Shown: positions 13,134 to 23,654 of the stretch, one piece after another
Position numbering within the stretch: position 1 is the first letter of the stretch
How the letters are laid out: the number at the start of each line of letters is the position of its first letter
Assembly (NCBI RefSeq): GCF_000151665.1
Contig: NW_013171865.1
Span: forward strand, 340,001 to 404,000
DNA from: Blastocystis hominis
Lineage: Eukaryota; Sar; Bigyra; Opalinata; Blastocystidae
DNA length: 64,000 bases
Direction: 5' to 3'
Made by a program: the position numbers and the translations under genes
Notes under the pieces: generated by a model
The model's database searches: none
What the model saw: only the letters and a program-made list of their open reading frames with translations
Told to the model about the DNA's origin: nothing

Positions 13134-13141
13134 AACAAACA
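13134..13141 (-). terminator. TGTTTGTT poly(A) element (minus) of the 13285-14585 gene
   Basis: AACAAACA on the plus strand, about 144 nt downstream of the TAA of the minus-strand gene; separated by 2 nt from the plus-strand octamer of Nup155. Confidence 0.6.
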
Positions 13142-13200
13142 CAAGCGAACATTCAGGATTTTGTTATGTCTTTGTTTTGATTTTCATTTATTTTGTGCTT

Positions 13201-13250
13201 TGTATTAATAATAATAACAGTAGTAATAGTAGTAATAATAATATTAATAA
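13201..13250. repeat. AT-rich trinucleotide microsatellite (AAT/AGT units)
   Basis: Imperfect run of taa, tag and taat units between the convergent genes Nup155 and the 13285-14585 gene, in the presumed 3'UTR of the latter. Confidence 0.8.
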
Positions 13251-13284
13251 CCTCATTACCATAAGTTATATCCTTCTTTCTGGT

Positions 13285-14585
13285 TTACTTCATATCAAGA
13301 ATCATGTTGATCATCGGCAGCACATCATCATTCAGCAACGCGTTCGATTTCAACTTGTTCGCCTCCATAAAGCTCACCACATTATTCAGATTATACGCCC
13401 ATCGTCTCTTCTGCACCTGCAGCGGAGCCGCTTTAAAGTGCGCCTTTTCCATGAACACCATATCGTAAATCTCCCGACACTCCACCACGTTATGCGGGAA
13501 CGGCGCCAGGCACGTCTTCGCGTTCTCCGGCGTGCACAGCACCGATTTCTGCAGATTTGACTGGGCATCGCGCAGGATCGGCTCCAGACGGTTATACACG
13601 GGGAGCTTCTGCAGAAGGACATCGATGGCGCTCAGCACGCGGCGGATGGACGCCACGACGAGGGTTGGGTTCTTTACCGCGTAGCGATAATCGCAGATCG
13701 TCCAGGTGCCGTCGTTGAGGAAGGTCTGCGATTCATGGTAGGATGGGTGAGTACGCTCATAAGGCGGTTCAGATCTCTCTGGAACTGCTGCTCTGCCGCT
13801 TCGGAGAGGGTGGGAATCAGGAACTTGATTGCTGACTTGAGGACATCGATCATGAAAAAAGAGTTCGTGGAGGGGATTAAAACGATGTTAAGAAGCAGTC
13901 CGTGATCGATGCAGTTCACTACGAGCTGGGAAGCCAACACACAGGCCTGGCAATAATCGCGAAGGTTATCGTCCTGATCAATGCCAAACTGGCTCAGACT
14001 ATTCAATAGCTCGAGAGTAAGGCTGCAGTATGACAAGAGACAAGAGAACAATACCTATGTTCGGGATTTTTCAGATAGACCTCGCGCAAATCGGATATGA
14101 TAGCGTTCATGATATCCTTTGTCTGCGTGGTTCCGTACTTAAGATCCTTCCACTTAGCAAACTCATTCTAAAATACCTCCCGTATCGCTATCCAGTCATT
14201 GGCGATCGTTTCCAGCACCTGACCCACGCTGTATGCGTTGCTCATAAATGCATCCTTCTCCAGACTGCTTTGAGGAACTAAATAAGTTCCCAGGTAGGGT
14301 TTCAGGTTAGCTAGTGTTTGCTCCGTTGAGTTCGTGATAAAAGATTGGTCGCGTGGAAGGTTGTACAGCGCGGCGAGGAGGTCATCTTGGTAACTACGAA
14401 ATGTGTTGCTCAGATCCATCAACGTAACATTCATAGTATCGTTGATGATGCTCGCGAGACATCTCCCATGGTAGAGAAGGGCATACACCAGAGCAACAAA
14501 TTGCTGTTCCTCCTCTTTGACTGTGGGCGGAATAATAGGTATCTACACGATATCTTTCCATCCGAAGCCCTACAGAATATGGCAT
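13285..14585 (-). CDS. Unrecognised helical protein of about 400 residues
   Basis: I do not recognise the family. Start ATG 14585 (MPYS) is joined through a 31-nt GT..AG intron to IPIIPPTVKEEEQQFVALVY. Further introns: a segment ending TAG near 14170 with an unclear donor (in-frame length), 32 nt between PEHS and LTLELLNSLSQFG, and 29 nt before TFLNDGTWTICDYRY. The last exon runs from about 13656 to TAA at 13285 and ends NMILDMK. The protein is leucine-rich and mostly helical, without signal peptide, transmembrane segment, Cys/His cluster or nucleotide-binding motif. It is convergent with Nup155 and co-oriented with VPS45. A subunit of a trafficking or actin-regulatory complex would fit its texture, but nothing in the sequence proves that. 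Confidence 0.7.
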
Positions 14586-14643
14586 ATCGCTTCAACTGTT
14601 AAAATAATGAAAGATAGAAAAAAGAAAAACGGATTTTGCACTC

Positions 14644-14651
14644 AACAAACA
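14644..14651 (-). terminator. TGTTTGTT poly(A) element (minus) of VPS45
   Basis: Exact octamer on the minus strand about 22 nt after the TAA of VPS45. Confidence 0.75.
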
Positions 14652-14672
14652 AAAACTCGTTAAAAAAGTGCC

Positions 14673-16592
14673 TTACAAACTCTTCATCGCGCGCATGAAC
14701 ATATCCGAATTCAACACATGCGTTCCTCCCAGCACCACCTGCATGGTTCCCTCGGCATTCCACTCGCTCACCACATGCGCCTCTTCATACGTGGTTCCGC
14801 CCACATAGAACACCACCACCACGCTCGGCGTGCCATTCCCGCTCGCGCCCTCGAAGGGATAGTCGGTCTCGCTCAGCTTGTTCTTCTTGATCTGCGCCAG
14901 CACGTCCTGCAGCAGCGGCTGATGCTGCGTGTAGATGTTGCTGTTCCCCTTGATCGACTTCGCCAGCCCCGACACCAGCCCGCCCAGCCCGCTCCCGCCG
15001 AACAGGTCGCCCGTTCGCTCGCCGGACGGGGAGAAGCTACGCGTGAGGGACCGTGGAAACGGGGAACCGAAGGAAGAGGTTGACGATGTTGAGCATGTCG
15101 TCGCTGATGCCGCGGTCGCGCAGCGCGGAGAGCACGGAGGAGAGCTTGCTGCCGGGCTTCTGCTCGTAGTGGAGCGCGTAGAGAACGGCGAGGCGGATGG
15201 CGTCCTCCTTGGAGGTCTGGAGGTGAGGAGAGAGGAGAAAGAGGGACGTTGGGGTCCTCGATGAGACGCATGAGCTCCTTGAGCTGGTTCGCGTGGTCGT
15301 TGCTGCAGGCCAGGCTTTGCTCGAGCGCGGAGATGGTGGTGAGGCCGTGCTGCTTCACGATGCGGCCCAGCTCCGACGCCAGCGAGATGTGTCGCTTCGC
15401 GGAGAGCTCGAGGAGCTTGTAGTCCTTGAACTCCTCCACGAAGGTCGCCATGTCGTTCTCTACGCCTCACTCGCTCCGCTCTCCCGCACTCAGCAGCTCG
15501 TCCTTGCGCTTGTCCGCCGCCGCGAAGGCGTCCGTCTGCTGCTTCACCGCCGTGTAGAGGTCGCCGAAGTTGTCCCACTTGTGCGCCTTCAAGAACTCGT
15601 CCGTCTGCGCGTTCAGCACGAACTCCTCCTCCTTTCCGCCGCTCGCCAGCTTCACGCGGTTGTTCCAGATCGGCATGAACTCGTGGATCATCCCCAGGTA
15701 CAGCCACTGCATCAGCAACGGCGTCACCGGGTCGCTCTTCCGGTCCATGATCACCAGCTGGCAGTTCCCGCGGTAATCGAACAGCGTGCCGCGCTGGTCT
15801 TCGCGCTCGATCTGGTGCAGCACCTCGCGCGCCAGGCGCCCGGCCGACTCCGAGCTGCTCTGGTAGCGGATGTAGGGACGCTGCTTGAGCGCCAGGCAGG
15901 CGGCCAGGATGCTCTACGCGGGAATGGAGGCGAGAAAGCGAACGTCGGTCGCCTGGCGGAACATCTGGTTCTCCGGGACCTTCCACTGCGAGGGCGCGCG
16001 GCACAGCTGCAGACCGTCCAGCAGGTTCAGCGTGTAGTGGTCCGTGTCGATCGGAATGAAGTCCCCGTAGAACTCGTGGATCTCCTTCACGCTGAAGTTC
16101 TCGTCCGCGCGCGCAAGCTCCTGGATATTGTCCTGGCGGCAGATGTTCGTGAAGTCTAGAGGCGTGAGCGGAGCGGAGCAGAGCAGTTGTACAGATATGG
16201 TACTCGCCGTACTTGGGCTTGCGGAGTTCGCTGCAGAGCAGTTTGATATTGCTATCCGTAGGACGGACAAACACAATAGCCTATGCAAATTAAATTCGAA
16301 CCCAAATAAACACAATCAAGTGCTTCATGTCCTCATGAGAACTTCCAAGCTTTTCAGTCAGGAAAACTAGAGAATCAGACGTCCAGAAAGATCAGAATAC
16401 CATCGTAATCAAGAATCTCGCTCTGCGAAAACGCAACAGAAATCGACTGCGTCTAGACATTAGCCTTCTGATCCACAAGAAACCTACCGTGTCATTATCC
16501 AGAATCAAAACTTTTGCTGTTCCCTTTTCTCTTCCTTGAAAGGTCAGCATCTTCTTTACATAGTTTCGGAAGGGTGTATATAAGTCAGCCAT
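14673..16592 (-). CDS. VPS45: Sec1/Munc18 protein VPS45
   Basis: SM protein that binds a TGN/endosomal syntaxin and promotes SNARE-driven fusion. Start ATG 16592: MADLYTPFRNYVKKMLTFQG, then KVLILDNDT. After introns of about 33-37 nt: TQSISVAFSQSEILDYD, VFLTEKLGSSHEDMKHL, IVFVRPTDSNIKLLCSEL, KPKYGEYHIYFTNIC and EIHEFYGDFIPIDTDHYTLN, which follow human VPS45 segment by segment. Downstream are QLVIMDRKSDPVTPLLMQW (core SM motif), SACSNDHA-like helices, and the C-terminal NIYTQHQPLLQDVL, VVVVFYVGGTTYEEAHVV and VLGGTHVLNS. The GC-rich 3' half contains several short introns. TAA is at 14673. VPS45 is preferred over Sly1 or Sec1 because of YTQHQP and GGTTYEEA. Confidence 0.92.
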
Positions 16593-16900
16593 TGTTGAAT
16601 AAGCAAATTAGTAACGCCAATCCCCAAATGCACAAGTAATTTGATCATCTAAAAGCTCCATGTGTACAGTGATTCCAATCTGCTTCATTATCAATAATTG
16701 GCTCATTCAATCCAAATCAATTTTCCTAGCGTTCCCTGCTGTCCAAATCAATTCCATTCCTTAATATTTCGATCCACTCTACTGCATCCTGCACTTTGTG
16801 TGGTGATTGAAATTTGCCATTTTGGGTCGTGGATCCTACACTCTTGTTGTCTTTCGTTCACTCCATCATTTACACAGTCTTTTGCCAATTCATTTATAAA
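16593..16900. other. Divergent intergenic region, VPS45 / IF-2
   Basis: 308 bp between two divergent start codons; must carry both promoters. No element I can name; moderately AT-rich, with no RNA gene seen. Confidence 0.5.
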
Positions 16901-18814
16901 ATGTTGGGTTTGAGTACACGACCCGTTTCTCTTCTCCAAGGGGGAACACGACTTCCACGGTTGATTGGAGTTCGTTTTTTGGGGAAACGGCGTGTGATTG
17001 TGGATGACTCTCTAAAGGATCTGACAAGTCGACCAACGAACTATGTTGAATTGAACCCATATAATAAAATACGAGTTATGTCCAAACGGTCCTATCTTCC
17101 GGTTTCACACATCTCAAAGGCGCTCTGTACAAGGGACAATGGTGATTTCCTATTGAAAGTACAGTTTCTTGCCTATTGTGAACGGTAGGATGAAGAGGGG
17201 CGTGTGCACCGGTTTTCTGACGAACGAGATATTATTATTCCCTACTCTATTGCGGAACCGTATTTGACTCGATGCAAGAAGCAGTGTCGCTGCGTAGAAA
17301 TCGATCCTGAAGTAGCTCCATCAACTCCTTCAAACATGGGCAACGTATTCTTGATTCTGGATGATCAGTAGCAGATGGTGAAGCGCCGGTCTGTCTTTAG
17401 TGTGATAGGTGAAATGGATCATGGGAAAACGACTTTGTTGGATACGTTTCTCCATACTTCCTATCAAAAGCAAGAATTTGGAGGAACCACGCAGATTATC
17501 CGAGCCAATGACATGCAGATCCCCTACAAAACAGCCTCAGGCGAGACTGCATTGCATCCCTGTACCTTTCTCGACACGCCTGGCCAATCTTGCTTTTCGT
17601 TTGTTTGTTTTCCTTGCGATTCAATCACGGATAGATTCGAGAAAATGGCAGCATTCTCTCGGACCTGGCGCTCTACATCGTGTCTTTGTACGAGGGACCT
17701 TCCGAGGAAGCTCGCTCCATCTTTCAGCAGATGAAAGAGAACAAAACGCCCGTGATCGTGGTGTTTACGAAGAGCGATTTGGTTTCGAATCTGCGGAGAG
17801 AGTCCGTGAAGCAGTCGATTCTCGAATTGGCTGCTTCGTTTCACGTTCCCATTTGTTTGTTCACACATCGACGTTGATTTGTAGTGGATATGCTCACTGT
17901 GAGCTGCGTTACCCACGAGGGAATCGAGCAGCTGCAGCAGCGATTGGTCGAATTGGGTCAACGGCAGCAGCCCAGCGTGCCCATCGATTGTCCTGCGGAA
18001 GCCACGGTGTTGGACAGTCTGGTGATTCCTTCGCAGGGCATTGTGTTCCGCGCGCTGGTCCAGCAGGGCTGTCTGTCGCTTCGGAACAACTTCATTTGTG
18101 GCATGTACACTGGACGAGTGCGAAATCTGATCGATCTGCACAGCAATCCGGTGCAGAAAGCGCTGCCCGGAATGGTGGTGAACGTTCTGGGCGCTCGAAA
18201 ATTGCCCGCGTTCTTGCGGAAGAAGCCGCAGCTGCTGCCTGCGGGCGATACGCTGTTTGTTCGAACACCTGATGAAATCAAAGCGATTTGGGATCAGCGA
18301 TTGCTGGAGTTTTCCTTCCGAGCCAGCGCAGGAAGAGGATTTGAATGAATCTGAGGGATTTAAGGAATCATTCGAATCATTCGAATCCAATGAGTCAATT
18401 CAAGGAAATGAAATGAATAAATTGGGTCAAAAGGACCAACAACCCTATCCAATGGAGTTTGAAAACGCGGAAGATCGTCCGGTTTTATCCAATCGGCGTG
18501 TGGAAATCATCGATGGAGAGGAGTATGTGGAGGTCAAATCGCAATCTGTGATCGCTGTGGCGGATAATGCGAACAGCATGGCGATTCTGCTTGACCAGCT
18601 GAATGCAAAGCCGAATATGAACATTGTTCGAACGCGTGTGGGTCAGATTACCGATAAGGAAATTCGGCTCTGCAGAGAATCCGACGTGAAGTTGGTGTCG
18701 TTCAATGTGGCTTTGCCTCCTAAGATCGTGCTGAGCGAGAAGAAGTTTATCTATTCGCGGTTGATGAACGAGCTGATTGATAAGTTGAACGTGGCATTTG
18801 GAAAGAAGGAGTAA
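16901..18814 (+). CDS. Mitochondrial-type translation initiation factor IF-2, divergent GTPase motifs
   Basis: GTPase that would bring initiator tRNA to the small ribosomal subunit in the mitochondrion-related organelle. Start ATG 16901: MLGLSTRPVSLLQGGTRL is Arg/Ser-rich without acids, as in an organelle presequence. Introns: 30 nt (17161-17190), 27 nt ending 17370, 32 nt (17603-17634), 30 nt (17855-17884). The GTPase has GEMDHGKTT (usually GHVDHGKT), GGTTQIIRA, FLDTPGQ (usually DTPGH) and FTKSD (usually NKxD). Domain II follows (GIVFRALVQQGCLSLRNNFI). Between 18250 and 18340 the frame changes once more, so one further short intron is likely; its borders are ambiguous. C-terminal IF-2 domains (GIVRTRVGQITDKEI-like) run to TAA 18812. 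Assignment is firm; GTPase competence is uncertain. Confidence 0.85.
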
Positions 18815-19056
18815 AGTCTTTTAGTGGAATGAATGTTTGATCGACAAGCCTTGAATCCATTATTATTATTATTATTATTATCTTCTTATCATCTTGTTCT
18901 TCATTATCATTACTACTATCCTATTGACGTCTCCTCTCTCCACTCATCTCACTCTTCTTCCCACTCCTCTTTCTGTTTCCATTCAACAAACATCCAACAA
19001 AGCATCCATACTAACGCACACACACAACAACTACTACATACATACATACACTCTCT
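18815..19056. other. Convergent 3' region with microsatellites, IF-2 / C2CD5
   Basis: 242 bp between two stop codons. Holds an (ATT)n run at about 18859-18882, CA/TACA-rich tracts near 19010-19050, and the minus-strand poly(A) octamer at 18985-18992. On the plus strand TGTTTGAT near 18834 is a near match that could serve IF-2. Confidence 0.7.
18985..18992 (-). terminator. TGTTTGTT poly(A) element (minus) of C2CD5
   Basis: Exact octamer on the minus strand, about 65 nt beyond the stop of the C2CD5-like gene. Confidence 0.7.
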
Positions 19057-22000
19057 CTACTCCTCTTCCAACAATGCCGCATCCCCCGAAATCGTAATCA
19101 TGCTATACGCCTTCTCCACATCCTCCTCCGCCGTCTCCTGCGGCAGAATCCGGAACGACAGCAACGCATTGCCTCCAATGCATCGCACATGCGCCTTCAC
19201 CACCGCCATCACTTCCAGAATAAACTTGTGATTGTAGTCGTTCATCGACGCCGTCTCCCACGTCTGCGCGCACTCCCGAATGAAGTGCAGCACCACCAAC
19301 CCGCAGTATTTCACCGCTCTATACCCGTTCACGCGCGTCAGCGGCGTGATGAACACGTACGACGGCGCGAATGGCCGCGGTTTTCCCGTCTCAATCGGCG
19401 GGAGACACAAATCCTCCTGCGACGACGCGAACGACCGCGTTTTCTCCACTTCGAGGAGCGGCAGCGGGGTATTTCCCGTCTGGGCGGGCAATGCCGAGCT
19501 GGCCTCGTTTCGCAGAGCGTAGTCCGCGGTTCTTCGCTGCACGATTTCGATGAAGCCCGTGAAATCGGAGGAAAACTCGCGGTGCTGCTCCATTTTGGAG
19601 AGAGCCTTGTTTTCCGCGGGGTCGTAGGCGATCAGCGCGGTGAGACAAATCTCCACGACATCTTCTCCCGGGAGACGGAGCTGGACGTCGAGTCCGAGGA
19701 GAGAGCAAGGGTGCATGCGCTGGACTTTGTAGCAGAGCCGATTGCACATGGAGCGAAGAAGATGGTTGAGGGAAGCCGACTCATCGGGGAGGTGGACGCG
19801 CTTGAGAAGAATGACGGGGCGATAGCCGCGAAGCGAAGGCGCGCAGTTCTGCAGCGTGTGGAAGCTGATTCTCTGGGGAGGGAGCCAGGGCACGAAGGTG
19901 TTCCGCATGTTCTCGTAGTTGTCGTCGGGCTCGATGACGCCTTTTTCGGGATGCACTTCGTTGAGAGTGGGCACGAAGTTGTCTTTAAATCTAGCGAGTC
20001 AGAGCGAAGCCAGCTCTGCAGCTACCTGGATCGATAGGAGTTCTTCTCTTTCCCCGTCGGCTCCATCGCGAGCTTGCTCTCCTTCGTGTCTTCCTCGCTG
20101 TCGTCGGAACTCGACGAGGACGACGACGAGGACGACGAGGAGGAGCTGTCTTCGGACGAACTGATCGAGTCGGAGTCCGACGACGACACGCTGTGGCAGC
20201 CCAGCGAGAGATCGCGCGAGTACCGTTCCTCGCTGAACTCGTGCGAATTGCTCCGCGAGGAATGCCCCAGCGTCTCCGAGCCGCGTCTCTCATCGTTCTC
20301 GCCTCCTCTTCCTCCTCGATCGACTTCTTCCTCTTCCTCCTCCTCTTCGTCTTCTTCCGGAACGCTCTCCATCAGCTTCGACCGCGCCGTGTAGCTCTGC
20401 CTCTTCTTCAGCTGCTGCTTCGACCTCTTCACCACGCGATGCTTGCGCTGCTTCTCGATCCGCGCCTTCTGCTCCGCCTGGTTCCGCTCCCACGCCGTCA
20501 TCGACTGGATCAGCAGCGGCTCCAGCACCTTCGCGCGGCTTTCCTGCAGCGATCGCAGATCTTGCTGCCCCTCAGTTTTCTCGTCCATTCCTACCGTCAC
20601 ATGCTCGTAATTCTCGCGGGACTCGTCCTTCGTCGGCGGGAACGGCGACCGAATGCTCACCGAGCCCGGCTCGGGCAGTCCGGGGATGTAAACCGCGGTT
20701 CCCGTGATGGTGGCGGCGAGCAGCGAGCCGCCGATTTCCATTTCAACGGAGAGGCCGAAGACGGCGTTGCAGCGCAAGCTCTGCAGTTTGACGAGCAGCT
20801 GGTTGTAGAGCCGGACCTCCACGAAGGGAAGAAGGCGGGAGATCTGGTTGGCGCCGTTCTCCCGCGTGTCGAGGTCCGTTTTCCTCTCGGTGACGCAGGA
20901 CTGGATGAACACGGGATCGCCGACCGTCTCGAGTCCCACGGGGATTTCGGAGGTCGACAGGACGAACTGGATGTGAGGAGACGACGAGAGAGAAGCGTAC
21001 GAAGGGGACGTAGCCTTCTCGGCAGCGACAGCAGCGAGACAACTGCATATCGCGGAAAAGCGTGTGGTGCTTCGAGGGGTCGATGTGGATCTACTCCTCG
21101 ACTCCATTCCATTCGGCTACCGCTTCGCACGAGCAGCGTGGCTTCTTGTGCGACTTCGCGCGCTTTCTACGCCTCACCCACCCTCGCGGACGTTACACTT
21201 CCAGCTTCACCGCGGTTCCTGTGGCGCTCAGAACGCAGACATCGTCGTGAATGCTGCACGTTTCGCGGTATCCCAGCACCAAATCGGCGCCAATTCGCAG
21301 CGTGTTGGCGCGAACTTCGTCGCGAAGCGCCTCCCACCAACTGTCACGTGTCTCCTTGTCGACGAGCGTGCTGTGGAGCTTTCCGAGGAACTTGACAGCG
21401 CGCGACGCCACGATGCCGCTGAAGGAGTAGCGGAAGGAGTCGGGGAGCTTTCGAAGCGAAATCAGCTCGATGGACTGCGCGTTGAGCGAGGGACTGGAGG
21501 TAAAAGAAGGGCGAATGAAGGGACAAGAGTTTGTCGGTGGAGTTCTTTTTGTCGTTCGACACGGTGTTGTAGAGACCGTACACGCGCGAGCTATTCGATC
21601 AAACCTCGGCAATGCCGGTACGTATCGATTCCCTTTCGCACGGACCGATCGCTCACATCTAGACTCGATTCGCCGACTGAACGCTACAGACGATGTCACG
21701 CGTCTGGATCTCGCAGACTTCGCGCAGGGGGCGATGATTGGGCGGGACTTCGATCTCCTTGCGATGCACCAACTCATCGATAGACGACATTTCGATCAGC
21801 GGGGAGTTCTTTCGACTCGGCTTGGCGATGCTCTGATCTCGCTTTTGAATGCTGCAATCAACGCAAATCAGCAAGCAAACATGCAGGCCGTTCCATACGC
21901 GCGGCCAACAATACCCGAGTCTCCTTCCATATCGAAGAATTGCTGGTAGCCAAACACGGCATTGGCGCCTCGCTTCTGCGCCTGCTTACCGACTTGACGA

Positions 22001-22792
22001 CGAAGCTGCATTCTATGAGTGAAATGGGAGGAGAGAAGCGACGATAAGTGATAGAGCTGCTTTTGACGCTTTTCGTTACTTTTTTGGGAGGATCGGAATC
22101 GATCTTCGAACTCGAATTCAGGGTCCACATCCACAACCAATGCTTCCACAAAACCGAGAATACTCATCATCTAAACGCCATTAGCAGGAAATGAGGAGTG
22201 GAGGTACTCGGTATTCTGCGATATCCGGACTGCTACTCGCAAAAATGAAAATACCCGGAGAACCTTCTTCAGATTGCTAGGCAAATAAGCCCTATTCGAC
22301 AGAGTTTTACATTCCTATCAACTTTTGCTTCTGAACTCACGGTAATATAGAGCTCGCCTCGAATGCCCTCCATTGTATCGTAAATTGGCATCCAACCATC
22401 AAAGTAGGGACTGAGCGAGTTATCATAATCGGAACGCATCACCATTGTGTTTAGATCAATGACTACTGTTCCGATTAGCGATCCCGCGCTATAAGTGTCG
22501 TGATCCATCACCTACTGATGAGGAACGCGATCGAGACGAACTTTAAATATGAGGGGAACGTCCTGGAGATTGCTTTCTTCCTCAATATCCCAACTCCACG
22601 ACTCATTTTCCCACTTTGGATTTAGACTATTTTCGATCACTTTTGTGACATGCGGCTCTTCAATTAAACTCACTTCCACAAAGCTGCAATCAATCGGGTT
22701 TCAAAAGAGTACCAATCCGTTGTTTTTCGTTTTCGATCAATGATAGGAAGACCACGCGCCTCGAGAACTCGGATATACAAACTAATGGGCAT
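19057..22792 (-). CDS. C2CD5: C2CD5/CDP138-like C2-domain protein
   Basis: In animals C2CD5 is a calcium- and phospholipid-binding C2 protein acting in vesicle insertion at the plasma membrane. Start ATG 22792 (MPISLYIRVLEARGLPI). The C2 domain continues with VEVSLIEEPHVTKVIENSLNP, W-rich WENESWSWD, VMDHDTYSAGSLIGTVVID and WMPIYDTMEGIRGELYI, close to human DHDTYSANDAIG..WFPIYDTIHGIRGE. Then the family-specific repeats: GFVEALVVDVDPEFE, GANAVFGYQQFFDMEGDSG, RDSWWEALRDEVRANT, IGADLVLGYRETCSI, LLPFVEVRLYNQLLV, and at the C-terminus VVKAHVRCIGGNALLSF plus ITISGDAALLEEE. A Ser/Asp/Glu-rich linker lies at about 20040-20400. It is broken by several ~30-nt introns. The start codon of the divergent isochorismatase gene is 110 bp away. 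Confidence 0.88.
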
Positions 22793-22902
22793 TCTTTCGT
22801 GCTCCCTATTCGAAAGTACAAAAAGTAAAAATCTGCACAAAGTTTGGAATTCCAGCTTTCGAGTTGGTCAATCAGTTGCCTTGGCTAAACTATTCTTTCC
22901 AA

Positions 22903-23534
22903 ATGTTTTCGAGGCTGCTGAACACCAATACTGCGTTCTTCATCTGTGATGTGCAGGGATGCTTTCTGAAATCTATTTTTGCGGTCGACGAAGTCATCCA
23001 TTCGACCTCTTTTCTCCTGAAAACTGCACGCGCGTTGGAGGTACCCTGCGTCATCACGGAGCAATACCCCGATAAGCTTAAACATACAGGTAGAGAGAAG
23101 AATCACGTTTTTTATGTCTAGTGGACTCTCTTTTGCCTCTGATCAACGAGACGGAAACCCAGAAAGCATTCCCCGTGTTTCCGAAGGTTGACTTCTCGAT
23201 GCTCACCCAAGACGTGAGAAATTATTTGCAATCGACTCTCCCCAATGTGAAGAATATAGTGCTGTGCGGAATGGAGACCCATGTGTGTGTGCTGCAGACG
23301 TGCTATGATTTGATGAACAGCGGCTACAAGGTTCATCTGTGTGTCGACGCAGTGAGCAGTCGCTCGCCTGTAGATCGCAAGGTCGCTTTGAACCAGTTGC
23401 AAAAGGATGGAGCCATTCTTACGACTACGGAAAACGTGGCTTTCCAGTTGATTGGCTCAAAGAACCACCCCCATTTCCGAGCAATATCGGCTCTTGTAAA
23501 AGAGAAGGAGCTTCCTAAGCAGTTGGATTATTAA
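22903..23534 (+). CDS. Isochorismatase-family hydrolase (ISOC1/2-like)
   Basis: Cysteine hydrolase fold. Start ATG 22903 (MFSRLLNTNTAFFICDVQ) supplies the conserved Asp in CDVQ. Then LEVPCVITEQYP, a 32-nt intron near 23089-23120 splitting the Val codon of HTVDSLLPLI, and IVLCGMETHVCVLQT with the catalytic Cys. VDAVSSRSPVDRKVAL and GAILTTTENVAFQLIG follow ISOC2 closely, including the cis-peptide region. About 200 residues, normal for ISOC. Substrate unknown. It has no obvious targeting peptide. It differs from the nicotinamidase at 32734, which is a separate subfamily. Confidence 0.9.
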
Positions 23535-23654
23535 GATTTAAATTGTGTATGATTTGTATGTTTGACAAACGTTTTTCAGCTGATTTTGTTCAAATAAGCA
23601 GGTGTATGATAATCATGACGGGTCGACCACTGTACGTTTCCCCATAGAATAATC

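Noticed and set aside
14673-16274. Single 533-codon minus-strand frame as one exon of VPS45
   Set aside because: Only its two ends match VPS45; the middle is an Arg/Gly/Pro-rich wrong frame. Removing short introns restores conserved SM-protein sequence.
18833-19231. Plus-strand frame with poly-Leu start
   Set aside because: Reads through an (ATT)n microsatellite and antisense C2CD5 sequence; no start context or family resemblance.
20193-21395. 400-codon plus-strand open frame
   Set aside because: Antisense of the C2CD5-like gene in GC-rich sequence; composition Arg/Leu/Ser-rich without family resemblance.
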